Assembly (NCBI GenBank): GCA_014377905.1
Contig: JACMOQ010000098.1
Span: forward strand, 1 to 22,571
Direction of reading: 5' to 3'
DNA from: Acetobacteraceae bacterium
Lineage (GTDB): Bacteria > Pseudomonadota > Alphaproteobacteria > Acetobacterales > Acetobacteraceae
DNA: 22,571 nucleotides
This document shows positions 1-7,448 of the stretch, one piece after another. The notes under the pieces were generated by a model. It was not told where the DNA came from, searched no databases, and saw only the letters and a program-made list of their open reading frames with translations. Within the stretch, counting starts at the first letter, position 1. Each line of letters opens with the position of its first letter. Made by a program: the position numbers and the translations under genes.

Positions 1-742
1 AGCGCAGCTTCACCTCGCCCAGCGACGTGAAGTTCACCAGAACATTTGCCGATGCCGACACGCATTCCTTGCCGGTCCACGATCCGCAGGTCACAAACTG
101 CCCGGCCTTTAGTCCGCCGGCCCAAACCGCGCCGACATTGGCGAGCCACTCCATCATGTCGAGGATATCGCCAAACGGATATCCAACCTTGTCCTTCTGC
201 AGCGTGCCATCGACATGCTGCTCGCATTTCATCGTAGTCAGGTCGATGCCCTGCCAGTTCAACGTGCCGGGGCCATAGATGAACCCGCCATGGCTCTGGA
301 TGTCGGCGAGGTTGGTCAGCAGGTCGAATTTATCCGGGTCGAGGAAGCGGGTTTCCAGCACCTCGATCGCCGGGTGCATGGTGCCGATCGCTGCCACCAC
401 TTCGGCGCGGGTGTAAGCGGTCGCGCGCGGCGGCAAATCGGCTTTCATCCGGAACGCGACTTCCGCCTCGATGCCGCGATAGGGATTTACCGCCGACGAA
501 AGCCGCGCCGGGCTGGGCGCGACGCCGGAAGCGGGCAGGGCGCCACACACGCGGGTGCCGCCAGGCGCGCCAACTTTCCAGCCGCCAATTTCGCCGAATG
601 TTGCCGCAACCTTGTGCTGGACCGCATAGGCGGCGTCGACGCTGGTCGGGCGCATGGCTTGCGGCACGTCGGCCAGCCGCTTTGACAGATCGTTGCGGGC
701 GGCGATGATGAGATCGGCGAACTGGGTGGCGATGTCGGACAT
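1..742 (-). CDS. 2-keto-4-pentenoate hydratase / FAH-family protein (3' end cut by window edge)
   Basis: Open reading frame on the minus strand from an ATG at 742 that stays open to the left edge, so only 247 codons are seen and the C-terminus is missing. The product resembles the MhpD-like branch of the fumarylacetoacetate hydrolase superfamily, which hydrates 2-hydroxypenta-2,4-dienoates (or decarboxylates related oxo-acids) with a divalent metal in aromatic meta-cleavage pathways. Visible family features are GWKVGAP (residues 54-60), the acidic metal-site stretch GIEAEVAF (90-97, E92 and E94), HPAIEVLETRF (123-133), SHGGFIYGPG (150-159) and a C-terminal LKAGQFVTCGSWTG (211-224). A GAGGGA Shine-Dalgarno lies about 8 bases before the ATG. 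It is divergent from ribF. The substrate cannot be read from sequence; hydratase versus decarboxylase is open. Confidence 0.85.
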   Translation of the reverse strand, partial: MSDIATQFADLIIAARNDLSKRLADVPQAMRPTSVDAAYAVQHKVAATFGEIGGWKVGAPGGTRVCGALPASGVAPSPARLSSAVNPYRGIEAEVAFRMKADLPPRATAYTRAEVVAAIGTMHPAIEVLETRFLDPDKFDLLTNLADIQSHGGFIYGPGTLNWQGIDLTTMKCEQHVDGTLQKDKVGYPFGDILDMMEWLANVGAVWAGGLKAGQFVTCGSWTGKECVSASANVLVNFTSLGEVKLR

Positions 743-772
743 TGGTCGTTCCCTCGGAAAAATTCTTGCCCA

Positions 773-801
773 ATCATCGCACCCGGCCCATCGCTTGTCT
801 A
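773..801 (-). promoter_or_regulatory. putative sigma70-type promoter for the FAH-family gene
   Basis: On the minus strand TAGACA (796-801) and GATGAT (773-778) are separated by exactly 17 bases, matching 5/6 and 4/6 of the sigma70 consensus. Transcription would start near 766, giving a leader of about 24 bases that contains the GAGGGA ribosome binding site. Seen by eye only; the 110-base divergent gap shows no equally good promoter toward ribF. Confidence 0.4.
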
Positions 802-852
802 ACCTGTGGGCCTGGCACTGGACGCGCCGGCACGGGCAACGCAAAAGGCGGC

Positions 853-1788
853 ATGGAGATTTTCACCACTTGGCAGAATTTACCGGCACAGGTGCGCGGC
901 GCCTGCGTGGCCCTGGGCAATTTCGACGGCGTCCATCGCGGCCATGCCCATCTGGTCGCTGCCGCAGGAGCCGCCTTGCCCGATGCCAGGCTTGCGGTGC
1001 TGACCTTCGAACCGCATCCGCGCGAATTATTCCGCCCCGATGATCCTGCCTTTCATCTGACCTTGCCGCCCGCCCGCGCCAGACTGCTCGCCGATCTTGG
1101 TGTCGAAATCATTTACCAGCTGCCGTTCGATGCAGCGTTCAGCATTATGGGCGCGGATGGCTTTATCGATGATGTGCTGGTGGCCGGCCTCGGTGCCCGC
1201 CATCTGGTATGCGGCCCGGATTTCGCGTTTGGGCACCGCCGTGGCGGCACGATTGGTATGTTGACAGCCCGCGCCACCGCCCTCGGCATCGGGATGACCG
1301 CGGTGCAGCCCCTCGCCGACTCTGCCGGCCCTGTTTCATCCTCGCGCATTCGCCGCGTCTTGCAGGATGGCTACCCGGAACGCGCCACCGACATGCTTGG
1401 CCGGCCATGGGAAATCAGCGGCGTCGTGGCCCACGGCGACCAGCGGGGCCGCACCATCGGCTTCCCAACCGCCAATATCGCCCTTGGCCGCCATCTGGAA
1501 CCAGCGCGCGGGGTTTATGCGGTCACCGTCACCCTGCCCGAGGGACGGGTTGTCCCCGGTGCCGCCAATATCGGCCGCCGGCCGACGGTCAATGCCGGGC
1601 CGGAATCGCGGCTCGAGGTCAACCTGTTCGACTTCACCGGCGATCTCTACGGCCAGGAATTGCGCGTGGCGCTGCACGCCTATCTGCGTGGTGAGCGCAA
1701 GTTTAGCGGGCTCGACGAACTGCGCGGCCAGATTGCGCTGGACTGCGCCGAGGCGCGCAGAATCCTTGACGCCCCACCCCTCGAATAA
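853..1788 (+). CDS. ribF: bifunctional riboflavin kinase / FAD synthetase RibF
   Basis: Cytoplasmic enzyme making FMN from riboflavin and FAD from FMN, using ATP twice. The product is 311 residues, the usual length. The N-terminal adenylyltransferase half has GNFDGVHRGH (22-31) with the HxGH-type nucleotide site, TFEPHPRELF (51-60) and SSSRIRR (162-168, the SSTxIR-like motif). The C-terminal kinase half (about 183-308) has GDQRGRTIGFPTAN (195-208, flavin/ATP binding with the PTAN metal motif), ANIGRRPTV (238-246) and LEVNLFDF (254-261). The frame is open upstream to 742, but the ATG at 853 is chosen because it is preceded by AAGGCGGC and begins right where family similarity starts. The 3' end holds the promoter of the ileS leader. 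Confidence 0.95.
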   Translation: MEIFTTWQNLPAQVRGACVALGNFDGVHRGHAHLVAAAGAALPDARLAVLTFEPHPRELFRPDDPAFHLTLPPARARLLADLGVEIIYQLPFDAAFSIMGADGFIDDVLVAGLGARHLVCGPDFAFGHRRGGTIGMLTARATALGIGMTAVQPLADSAGPVSSSRIRRVLQDGYPERATDMLGRPWEISGVVAHGDQRGRTIGFPTANIALGRHLEPARGVYAVTVTLPEGRVVPGAANIGRRPTVNAGPESRLEVNLFDFTGDLYGQELRVALHAYLRGERKFSGLDELRGQIALDCAEARRILDAPPLE

Positions 1789-1795
1789 GCATAAT
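1766..1795 (+). promoter_or_regulatory. putative sigma70-type promoter for the ileS leader
   Basis: TTGACG (1766-1771) and CATAAT (1790-1795) stand 18 bases apart; each matches 5/6 of the consensus, and the -35 reads CTTGAC, the form I associate with alphaproteobacterial promoters. It lies inside the last codons of ribF and just past its stop. A start seven bases beyond the -10 would be 1802, the A of the leader ORF's ATG. It is among the best promoter matches in the window. Confidence 0.6.
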
Positions 1796-1801
1796 CGCGC
1801 C

Positions 1802-1846
1802 ATGAACAGGGTCATCCCACGGCGAATTATCCGCCCGGCGCAGTAA
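1802..1846 (+). CDS. putative Ile-containing leader peptide upstream of ileS
   Basis: Fourteen codons encode MNRVIPRRIIRPAQ, ending with TAA at 1844-1846. Three isoleucine codons (ATC 1814, ATT 1826, ATC 1829), two of them consecutive, sit just before a perfect hairpin whose loop contains the stop codon; ileS starts 63 bases later. There is no Shine-Dalgarno, but the predicted transcription start coincides with the ATG, so it would be translated as a leaderless ORF. The layout resembles the alphaproteobacterial trpL leader of Sinorhizobium meliloti, whose ORF also begins at the 5' end of the RNA. Ribosome stalling at Ile codons when charged tRNA-Ile is scarce could control ileS. That the ORF is translated is inference; four Arg and three Pro residues weaken the purely Ile-specific reading. 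Confidence 0.45.
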   Translation: MNRVIPRRIIRPAQ

Positions 1847-1870
1847 CGCGCCGGGTCCGTTTGCGTTTTT
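1834..1870 (+). terminator. putative attenuator/terminator hairpin before ileS
   Basis: CCCGGCGC (1834-1841) and GCGCCGGG (1848-1855) form a perfect 8-bp GC stem with a 6-base loop AGTAAC. A short T5 run (1866-1870) begins 11 bases after the stem, farther than in a classical intrinsic terminator, so it may be a pause or attenuation element. The 5' arm overlaps the last codons of the leader ORF, so a ribosome stalled at the Ile codons (1826-1831) would be expected to cover it. A weaker competing 4-bp stem GGCG (1821-1824)/CGCC (1832-1835) puts the Ile codons in its loop. Confidence 0.45.
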
Positions 1871-1909
1871 CGCCCACCCTGACGCGGCAGATCGCCGCCC
1901 GAGATCAAC

Positions 1910-4669
1910 ATGTCCGACACCGCCCAAGACTACCGCGATACGGTTTTCCTGCCGAAAACCGATTTCCCGATGCGCGGCGACCTGCCCAAGCGTGAACCCG
2001 CCCTGCTCGCCCGCTGGGAAGCGATGGGCCTGTGGGACCGTTTGCGCGCCGAAAGCGCCGGTCGTGAAAAATTCATCCTCCATGACGGCCCGCCTTACGC
2101 CAACGGCCATCTCCATATCGGCACCGCGCTTAACAAAATCCTGAAAGATGTCGTCAACCGCGCCGCCCAGAAAGCCGGGTTCGACGCGCTTTATATCCCC
2201 GGCTGGGACTGCCATGGCCTGCCGATCGAATGGAAGATCGAGGAAGAATACCGTGCGCGCGGGGAAGACAAGGACGCGATCCCGGTGCTGCAATTCCGCG
2301 ACGAATGCCGCCAATACGCCGCGCGCTGGATGGCAATCCAGGAAGCCGAGTTCCGCCGTCTGGGTGTGTTCGGCGCCTGGAAATCCCGTTACGCCACCAT
2401 GGATCATGCCTCCGAAGGCGCCATCGCCGGGGAAATCTGCAAGTTCCTGATGAACGGCGCGCTCTATCGTGGTCTGCGCCCGGTGATGTGGTCGCCAGTG
2501 GAAAAAACCGCGCTCGCCGAAGCCGAAATCGAATATCACGACCATACCTCCCACACGGTCTTCGTGCGCTTCCCGGTGGTGGCATCGCCAGTCGATCTCG
2601 ATGGCGCCAGCGTGGTGATCTGGACCACTACCCCTTGGACCATGCCGGGCAACCGCGCCATCGCCTGCGGGGAAGAATTTGACTACGCCCTGGTGCGCAT
2701 CGACAGCGTCGCTCCCGGCTCGCTCGCCAGGCCGGGCGAGAAAATCCTGGTGGCGCTGGCTCTGCTGCCGCAAATCGCCGAGGCCACCGGCATTGCCACC
2801 CACCACGTGCTGCGCCTGATTGCCGGGCGCGACCTGGTCGGCACCATCTGTGCCCATCCGCTACGGGGCCGTGGCTACGACCATGATGTCCCGGTCTATA
2901 GCGCCGACTACGTCACCACCGATGCCGGCACCGGCTTTGTCCATATCGCCCCCGGTCATGGCGAGGAGGATTTTGATCTTGGCCGCAAGCACAACATCGA
3001 AATTCCGGAAACCGTCGGCGAAGATGGCACTTTCAACCCCTGGATGCCACTGTTTGCCGGCCTGCATGTTTACAAGGCCGCCGACCCGGTCGCGGCAGCC
3101 CTGACCGAGGCCGGCGGTCTGCTGGCACGTGGCAAACTGGTGCATTCCTACCCGCATAGCTGGCGGTCGCGCGCGCCCTTGATCTTCCGTGCCACCGCGC
3201 AATGGTTCATCCGCATGGATGGGCCGGAAAACATCCGTGCCGCCGCAATCCAAGCCATAGCCGACACCAAATTCGTCCCCGACCAGGGCCGCAACCGCAT
3301 TGGCGGCATGGTTGCCACCCGCCCCGACTGGTGCGTCAGCCGCCAGCGCGCCTGGGGCGTGCCGATCGCAATTTTCGTCGAAAAAGCCACCGGCGTACCG
3401 TTGCGTGACCAGACTGTGGTGGACCGGATCGTTGCTGCCTTCCGTGCCGAGGGCGCCGATTGCTGGTATTCATCGCCATCCAGCCGCTTCCTCGGGCCGG
3501 ATCGCGACCCGGACGCGTTCGAACAGGTGATGGACATCGTCGATGTCTGGTTCGAAAGCGGCTGCACCCATGCCTTTGTGCTGGAAGATCGTGGCCTGCC
3601 GTGGCCGGCGGATTTATACCTTGAAGGCTCGGACCAGCACCGTGGCTGGTTCCATTCATCCTTGCTCGAATCGGTCGGAACCCGCGGCCGGGCGCCGTTC
3701 AAATCCATCCTGACCCATGGCTTTGTGATGGACGAACAGGGCCGCAAAATGTCGAAATCGCTCGGCAATGTCGTGGCGCCCGAGGAGGTCAATGCCAAAT
3801 ACGGCGCCGATATCCTCAGGCTCTGGGTGATGTCGACCGATATTACTGAAGACATGCGGATCGGCCCGGAAATCCTCAAGCAGCAATCCGAAACCTATCG
3901 CCGGTTGCGCAACACCATGCGCTGGCTGCTCGGCGCGCTGGACGGCTTCGATCCGGCCGAAATCCTGCCGTATGCCGATTTGCCGGAGCTTGAACGCTAC
4001 GTGCTGCACCGGGTCGCTGAAATTGACGCGATGGTGCGCAAAGCGGTTGCCGCGCATGACTGGACCGGGATTTATCCCGCCATCCATAATTTCTGCGGCA
4101 GCGATTTGTCGGCGTTCTATTTCGATGTCAGGAAGGACGCGGTCTATTGTGATCTCCCCACCAATTTGCGCCGCCGGGCTGCGCGCACAGTGCTGGATAT
4201 TTTGCACCGGGCGCTGACGACCTGGCTCGCCCCGGTGCTGGTTTTCACCTGCGATGAAGCCTGGTGCGCTCGCTTCGGGGAGGCCGACAGCGTCCATCTG
4301 CACGATTACCTGACGCCCGAGCCTACCTGGCACGACACCGCCCTTGGCGAGCGATGGACGCGTATTCGCGAACAGCGCCGGCTGGGCACCATCGCGCTGG
4401 AAGAAATGCGCCGCGCCGGGCAGATCGGATCGTCGTTGCAGGCGGTGGTCGGCTTCGCGCCGGGTGACGACGCCAAGCTGCTGTCCGAGGAGCTGTGGGC
4501 GGAAATCCTGATCGTTCCGGCAGTGCGGCTTGACGCCGATCAACCGGTCACCGCCGCCATCGCGCACGGCGACAAATGCGCGCGCTGCTGGAAAGTGCTG
4601 CCCGAAGTCGGCAGCACGCCTGCCCATCCCGGCTTGTGCCTGCGCTGCGTCGAGGTCGTCGCGGCATGA
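1910..4669 (+). CDS. ileS: isoleucyl-tRNA synthetase
   Basis: Class I aminoacyl-tRNA synthetase that charges tRNA-Ile and edits misactivated valine. The product is 919 residues, close to the usual bacterial length of about 930-950. The HIGH-type motif HLHIG (67-71) follows PPYANG, the editing (CP1) domain has WTTTPWTMPGN (about 238-248), and KMSKS is at 613-617. The C-terminal zinc-binding domain is present with cysteines 890/893 and 910/913 (CARC and CLRC). The ATG at 1910 follows GAGATCAAC, a weak GAGA ribosome site, and a small GCGGC/GCCGC hairpin (1884-1898). The stop overlaps the start of lspA by four bases, so the two are translationally coupled. The leader at 1766-1870 probably controls it. 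Confidence 0.98.
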   Translation: MSDTAQDYRDTVFLPKTDFPMRGDLPKREPALLARWEAMGLWDRLRAESAGREKFILHDGPPYANGHLHIGTALNKILKDVVNRAAQKAGFDALYIPGWDCHGLPIEWKIEEEYRARGEDKDAIPVLQFRDECRQYAARWMAIQEAEFRRLGVFGAWKSRYATMDHASEGAIAGEICKFLMNGALYRGLRPVMWSPVEKTALAEAEIEYHDHTSHTVFVRFPVVASPVDLDGASVVIWTTTPWTMPGNRAIACGEEFDYALVRIDSVAPGSLARPGEKILVALALLPQIAEATGIATHHVLRLIAGRDLVGTICAHPLRGRGYDHDVPVYSADYVTTDAGTGFVHIAPGHGEEDFDLGRKHNIEIPETVGEDGTFNPWMPLFAGLHVYKAADPVAAALTEAGGLLARGKLVHSYPHSWRSRAPLIFRATAQWFIRMDGPENIRAAAIQAIADTKFVPDQGRNRIGGMVATRPDWCVSRQRAWGVPIAIFVEKATGVPLRDQTVVDRIVAAFRAEGADCWYSSPSSRFLGPDRDPDAFEQVMDIVDVWFESGCTHAFVLEDRGLPWPADLYLEGSDQHRGWFHSSLLESVGTRGRAPFKSILTHGFVMDEQGRKMSKSLGNVVAPEEVNAKYGADILRLWVMSTDITEDMRIGPEILKQQSETYRRLRNTMRWLLGALDGFDPAEILPYADLPELERYVLHRVAEIDAMVRKAVAAHDWTGIYPAIHNFCGSDLSAFYFDVRKDAVYCDLPTNLRRRAARTVLDILHRALTTWLAPVLVFTCDEAWCARFGEADSVHLHDYLTPEPTWHDTALGERWTRIREQRRLGTIALEEMRRAGQIGSSLQAVVGFAPGDDAKLLSEELWAEILIVPAVRLDADQPVTAAIAHGDKCARCWKVLPEVGSTPAHPGLCLRCVEVVAA

Positions 4670-5163
4670 CCCGAACCCAGCGCCTGACGGTGGGTGGCTT
4701 GATGGCGCTGGCGGTGCTGGTGGCCGATCAGGCCAGCAAGGAATACGTGCTGACTTGGCTCGACCTGCAAAATGTTCACAGTATCGCCATACTGCCGGTG
4801 CTGAATTTCACCATGGTGTGGAATCGCGGCATTACTTTCGGCCTTAACGACCATGCCGACGCCAGCGTCGTGCTGCCGACGGTTGCCGCCCTCTGCGTCG
4901 TCGGCGTGCTGCTGGTGTGGCTGTGGCGGGCCGACCGGACATTGGTGGCTGCCGGCCTCGGCGCGGTGTGCGGCGGGGCGATCGGCAACGTCATCGACCG
5001 ATTGCGCTTCGGCGCGGTGGTCGATTTCATCCATGCCCACATCTTTGGCTGGTCGTGGTTTGTGTTCAACGTGGCCGATGCGGCCATTGTCTGCGGCGTC
5101 GCGGCGTTGGTGCTGGAGTCGCTCCGTTCCAACCGACTTGCTGATCCATCACGCGGAGGCTAA
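4666..5163 (+). CDS. lspA: lipoprotein signal peptidase (signal peptidase II)
   Basis: Inner-membrane aspartyl protease that cleaves the signal peptide of prolipoproteins after diacylglycerol modification. The product is 165 residues with four hydrophobic segments, the family norm. Conserved boxes are VADQASK (19-25, D21), VWNRGITFG (51-59), GNVIDRLRFGAVVDFI (107-122, D111 and D120) and FNVADAAI (134-141, D138); the active-site aspartates are among these. The ATG at 4666 is chosen over an in-frame one at 4576 because it forms an ATGA overlap with the ileS stop and starts at the family N-terminus. The next gene encodes a lipoprotein, a natural substrate. Confidence 0.96.
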   Translation: MTRTQRLTVGGLMALAVLVADQASKEYVLTWLDLQNVHSIAILPVLNFTMVWNRGITFGLNDHADASVVLPTVAALCVVGVLLVWLWRADRTLVAAGLGAVCGGAIGNVIDRLRFGAVVDFIHAHIFGWSWFVFNVADAAIVCGVAALVLESLRSNRLADPSRGG

Positions 5164-5174
5164 TTAGTCTGGCA

Positions 5175-5744
5175 ATGTCCTATTTCCTTCTCATGTCCCG
5201 TCCATCCCTGCTGCTGGCCATTAGCGCGGTCGCATTTCTGCCAGGCTGCGGTGAAACCGATGTCGCCCGCACCTTTGGCCTCACCCGCGATGTGCCGAAC
5301 GAATTTTCGGTCTCGACCCGCGCGCCATTGTCGATGCCGCCGGATAGCGCCTTGCGCGCGCCGCGGCCGGGGGCGGGCCGACCGCAGGAATTATCGAGCC
5401 GCGCCGCTGCTGAGGCCACGCTCGCGCCCGGTGCGGTGCTCAGTGCCGGAACCGCGGCGACCAGCCCCGGCCAGCTTGCTCTGGTGCAGGCCGGTGGCAA
5501 GCCCGCCGCGCCGGACATTCGCGCCCGGCTCGATGCCGAAACCGCCGGCGAGCAAACCGATCGCAGCTTCACCGACCGGCTGTTGTTCTGGAAGTCGCGC
5601 CAACAATCCCCCGGGATTGTGCTTGATCCAACGCTCGAAGCGCAACGTCTGCGGGCCAACGCAGCCCTTGGGCAGGACACGCTCGACGGCGAAACCCCGA
5701 TCATTCAGCCGAAGCGCAAAAATTGGTTCGACTGGCTGTTCTAA
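5175..5744 (+). CDS. bamF: DUF3035 / BamF-type outer-membrane lipoprotein
   Basis: Predicted lipoprotein of 189 residues. It has a hydrophobic signal (SLLLAISAVAFLPGC) with lipobox LPGC, then the hallmark stretch RDVPNEFSVSTRAPLSMPP and a basic Trp-rich end (KRKNWFDWLF). This pattern matches the alphaproteobacterial DUF3035 family, described in Caulobacter as BamF, a subunit of the outer-membrane beta-barrel assembly complex. The middle is Ala/Pro/Arg rich and probably unstructured. The ATG at 5175 is listed, but the in-frame ATG at 5193 gives a more typical signal peptide (MSRPSLLLA), since the first start puts a hydrophobic stretch before the positive charge. Neither has a strong ribosome site. 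It lies 11 bases after lspA. Confidence 0.8.
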   Translation: MSYFLLMSRPSLLLAISAVAFLPGCGETDVARTFGLTRDVPNEFSVSTRAPLSMPPDSALRAPRPGAGRPQELSSRAAAEATLAPGAVLSAGTAATSPGQLALVQAGGKPAAPDIRARLDAETAGEQTDRSFTDRLLFWKSRQQSPGIVLDPTLEAQRLRANAALGQDTLDGETPIIQPKRKNWFDWLF

Positions 5745-5786
5745 AGCGCGATCGTCTGACGTCGATTCCTCTGCCGGAGACCTCCG

Positions 5787-7448
5787 ATGCCAGTTGGTTC
5801 TGATATTGACCGGATCTGGGACCGGATCGCGACCCTTGGGGACGCGGCGCGGGCAACGCCGATCGCTGGTCTTTTCAGCGATGATGCAAATCGGGTGGCC
5901 GATTTTTCGGCGTCCCTCGACGACCTTACCCTCGACTTCTCCAAGACCACGATCAACCGGCAAGCTTTGGCCGCCTTGTTCGATCTTGCCGGCGCGGCCG
6001 GGCTCGCATCCTTCCGGGACCGCATGTTCGCCGGCGCGGAAATCAACCCAACCGAACATCGCGCGGCCCTTCATGTCGCGCTGCGGGCGCCGGACGGCGC
6101 TGCACTGACCGCGAGCCTTGGCGGCAAAACCGAGGACGCGAGCGGCTACGTCACCGCCCAGCGCACCCGTATGCGCCAGTTTGTCGCCGCTGTGCATGAT
6201 GGCCGCATTCTGGGGGCCACCGGCTTACCCCTCACCGACGTGCTCAACATCGGCATTGGCGGCTCCGATCTCGGCCCGCGCATGGTCTGCGAGGCACTGA
6301 CCTTGGTCGGCCCGACCCATCTGCGGCCGCATTTCCTGTCCAATGTCGATGGCCACGCCTTTGCAGCCCTCGCCCGCACGCTCGATCCGGCCCGCACTTT
6401 GGTGCTGGTCGCGTCCAAGACTTTCACCACCCAGGAAACCATGACCAACGCGCACGCCGCGCGCGCCTGGATCGCGGCGAGCCTGGGGCAGGCGGCGGGC
6501 GGCGTCCATTTCGCCGCCATGTCCACCAACGCTGCCGCAACCGCAGCGTTTGGCATTGCGCCCGACCGCGTCTTCGGCTTCCGCGACTGGGTTGGCGGGC
6601 GCTATTCGGTGTGGTCGCCGATCGGGTTGTCGGTGGCGCTCGCCGCCGGGTGGGACGCTTTTCAGGCCATGCTTGATGGCGGTCACGCCATGGATGAGCA
6701 TTTTCTTACCGCGCCAATGGCAGCAAACCTGCCGGTTCTGCTGGCGCTGGTCGGCATCTGGAACGTTAACGCCATGGGCAGCCGCACCCATTGCGTGCTG
6801 GCCTATGATCGTCGCTTGCAACGCTTCCCGGCCTTCCTTCAGCAGCTCGAAATGGAAAGCAACGGCAAGTCGGTGCTGTTGGATGGCACCCTCAGTCCAC
6901 GCCAGACCGGGCCGGTTCTGTTCGGCGAACCCGGCACCGATGCCCAGCACAGCTTCATGCAGCTCGTCCATCAGGGAACTCAGCACGTCCCGGTCGATTT
7001 CCTGCTCGCCGCCGTCCCCGATCATGACCGCCCCGAAGCCCATCAAATCCTTGCCGCCCATGCCTTCGCCCAAGCCGAAGCCCTGCTCGCCGGCAAGGAC
7101 CTCGCCACGGTTCGGATCGAAATGGAAAGGGCCGGCGCCAGCCCGGCCGAGATCGCCGCCGGCGCGCCGCATCGGGTGTTCTCCGGCAATCGCCCGAGCA
7201 ACATGATCCTGTTTCGTCGCCTCGATGCCTTCACCCTTGGCCGCCTCATCGCGCTCTACGAACACAAAGTCGCGGTGCAAGGCTGCATCTGGCGCATCGA
7301 CAGCTTTGACCAATGGGGCGTTGAGCTCGGCAAAGTGCTCGCCGGCCGCCTGCTGCCAGATCTCATCAACGGCACCGCGACCGCCTCGCATGATCCGTCC
7401 ACCACCGCCCTCATCGCCCGCTTCCGCACCTTGCGTGGGCAAGACTAA
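5787..7448 (+). CDS. pgi: glucose-6-phosphate isomerase
   Basis: Interconverts glucose 6-phosphate and fructose 6-phosphate in the cytoplasm. The product is 553 residues, standard for the long bacterial/eukaryotic-type PGI. Visible are the phosphate site GIGGSDLGPRM (156-166), VASKTFTTQETMTNA (208-222), FRDWVGGRYSVWSPIGLS (265-282), QQLEMESNGK (352-361, with catalytic-type E357), GTDAQHSFMQ (383-392, H388) and GVELGKVLA (511-519, K516). The ATG at 5787 follows CGGAGAC. Its TAA stop shares one base with the ATG of mutL, so the two genes are probably cotranscribed with bamF. Confidence 0.98.
   Translation: MPVGSDIDRIWDRIATLGDAARATPIAGLFSDDANRVADFSASLDDLTLDFSKTTINRQALAALFDLAGAAGLASFRDRMFAGAEINPTEHRAALHVALRAPDGAALTASLGGKTEDASGYVTAQRTRMRQFVAAVHDGRILGATGLPLTDVLNIGIGGSDLGPRMVCEALTLVGPTHLRPHFLSNVDGHAFAALARTLDPARTLVLVASKTFTTQETMTNAHAARAWIAASLGQAAGGVHFAAMSTNAAATAAFGIAPDRVFGFRDWVGGRYSVWSPIGLSVALAAGWDAFQAMLDGGHAMDEHFLTAPMAANLPVLLALVGIWNVNAMGSRTHCVLAYDRRLQRFPAFLQQLEMESNGKSVLLDGTLSPRQTGPVLFGEPGTDAQHSFMQLVHQGTQHVPVDFLLAAVPDHDRPEAHQILAAHAFAQAEALLAGKDLATVRIEMERAGASPAEIAAGAPHRVFSGNRPSNMILFRRLDAFTLGRLIALYEHKVAVQGCIWRIDSFDQWGVELGKVLAGRLLPDLINGTATASHDPSTTALIARFRTLRGQD

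Noticed and set aside
1703..2857. 384-codon open frame antisense to ribF end and ileS
   Set aside because: Low-complexity, His/Gly/Asp-rich translation with no family resemblance; it is the GC-rich complement of the clearly real ileS frame.
6225..7442. 405-codon open frame antisense to pgi
   Set aside because: A shadow frame: pgi matches its family from end to end and the antisense product shows no domain.
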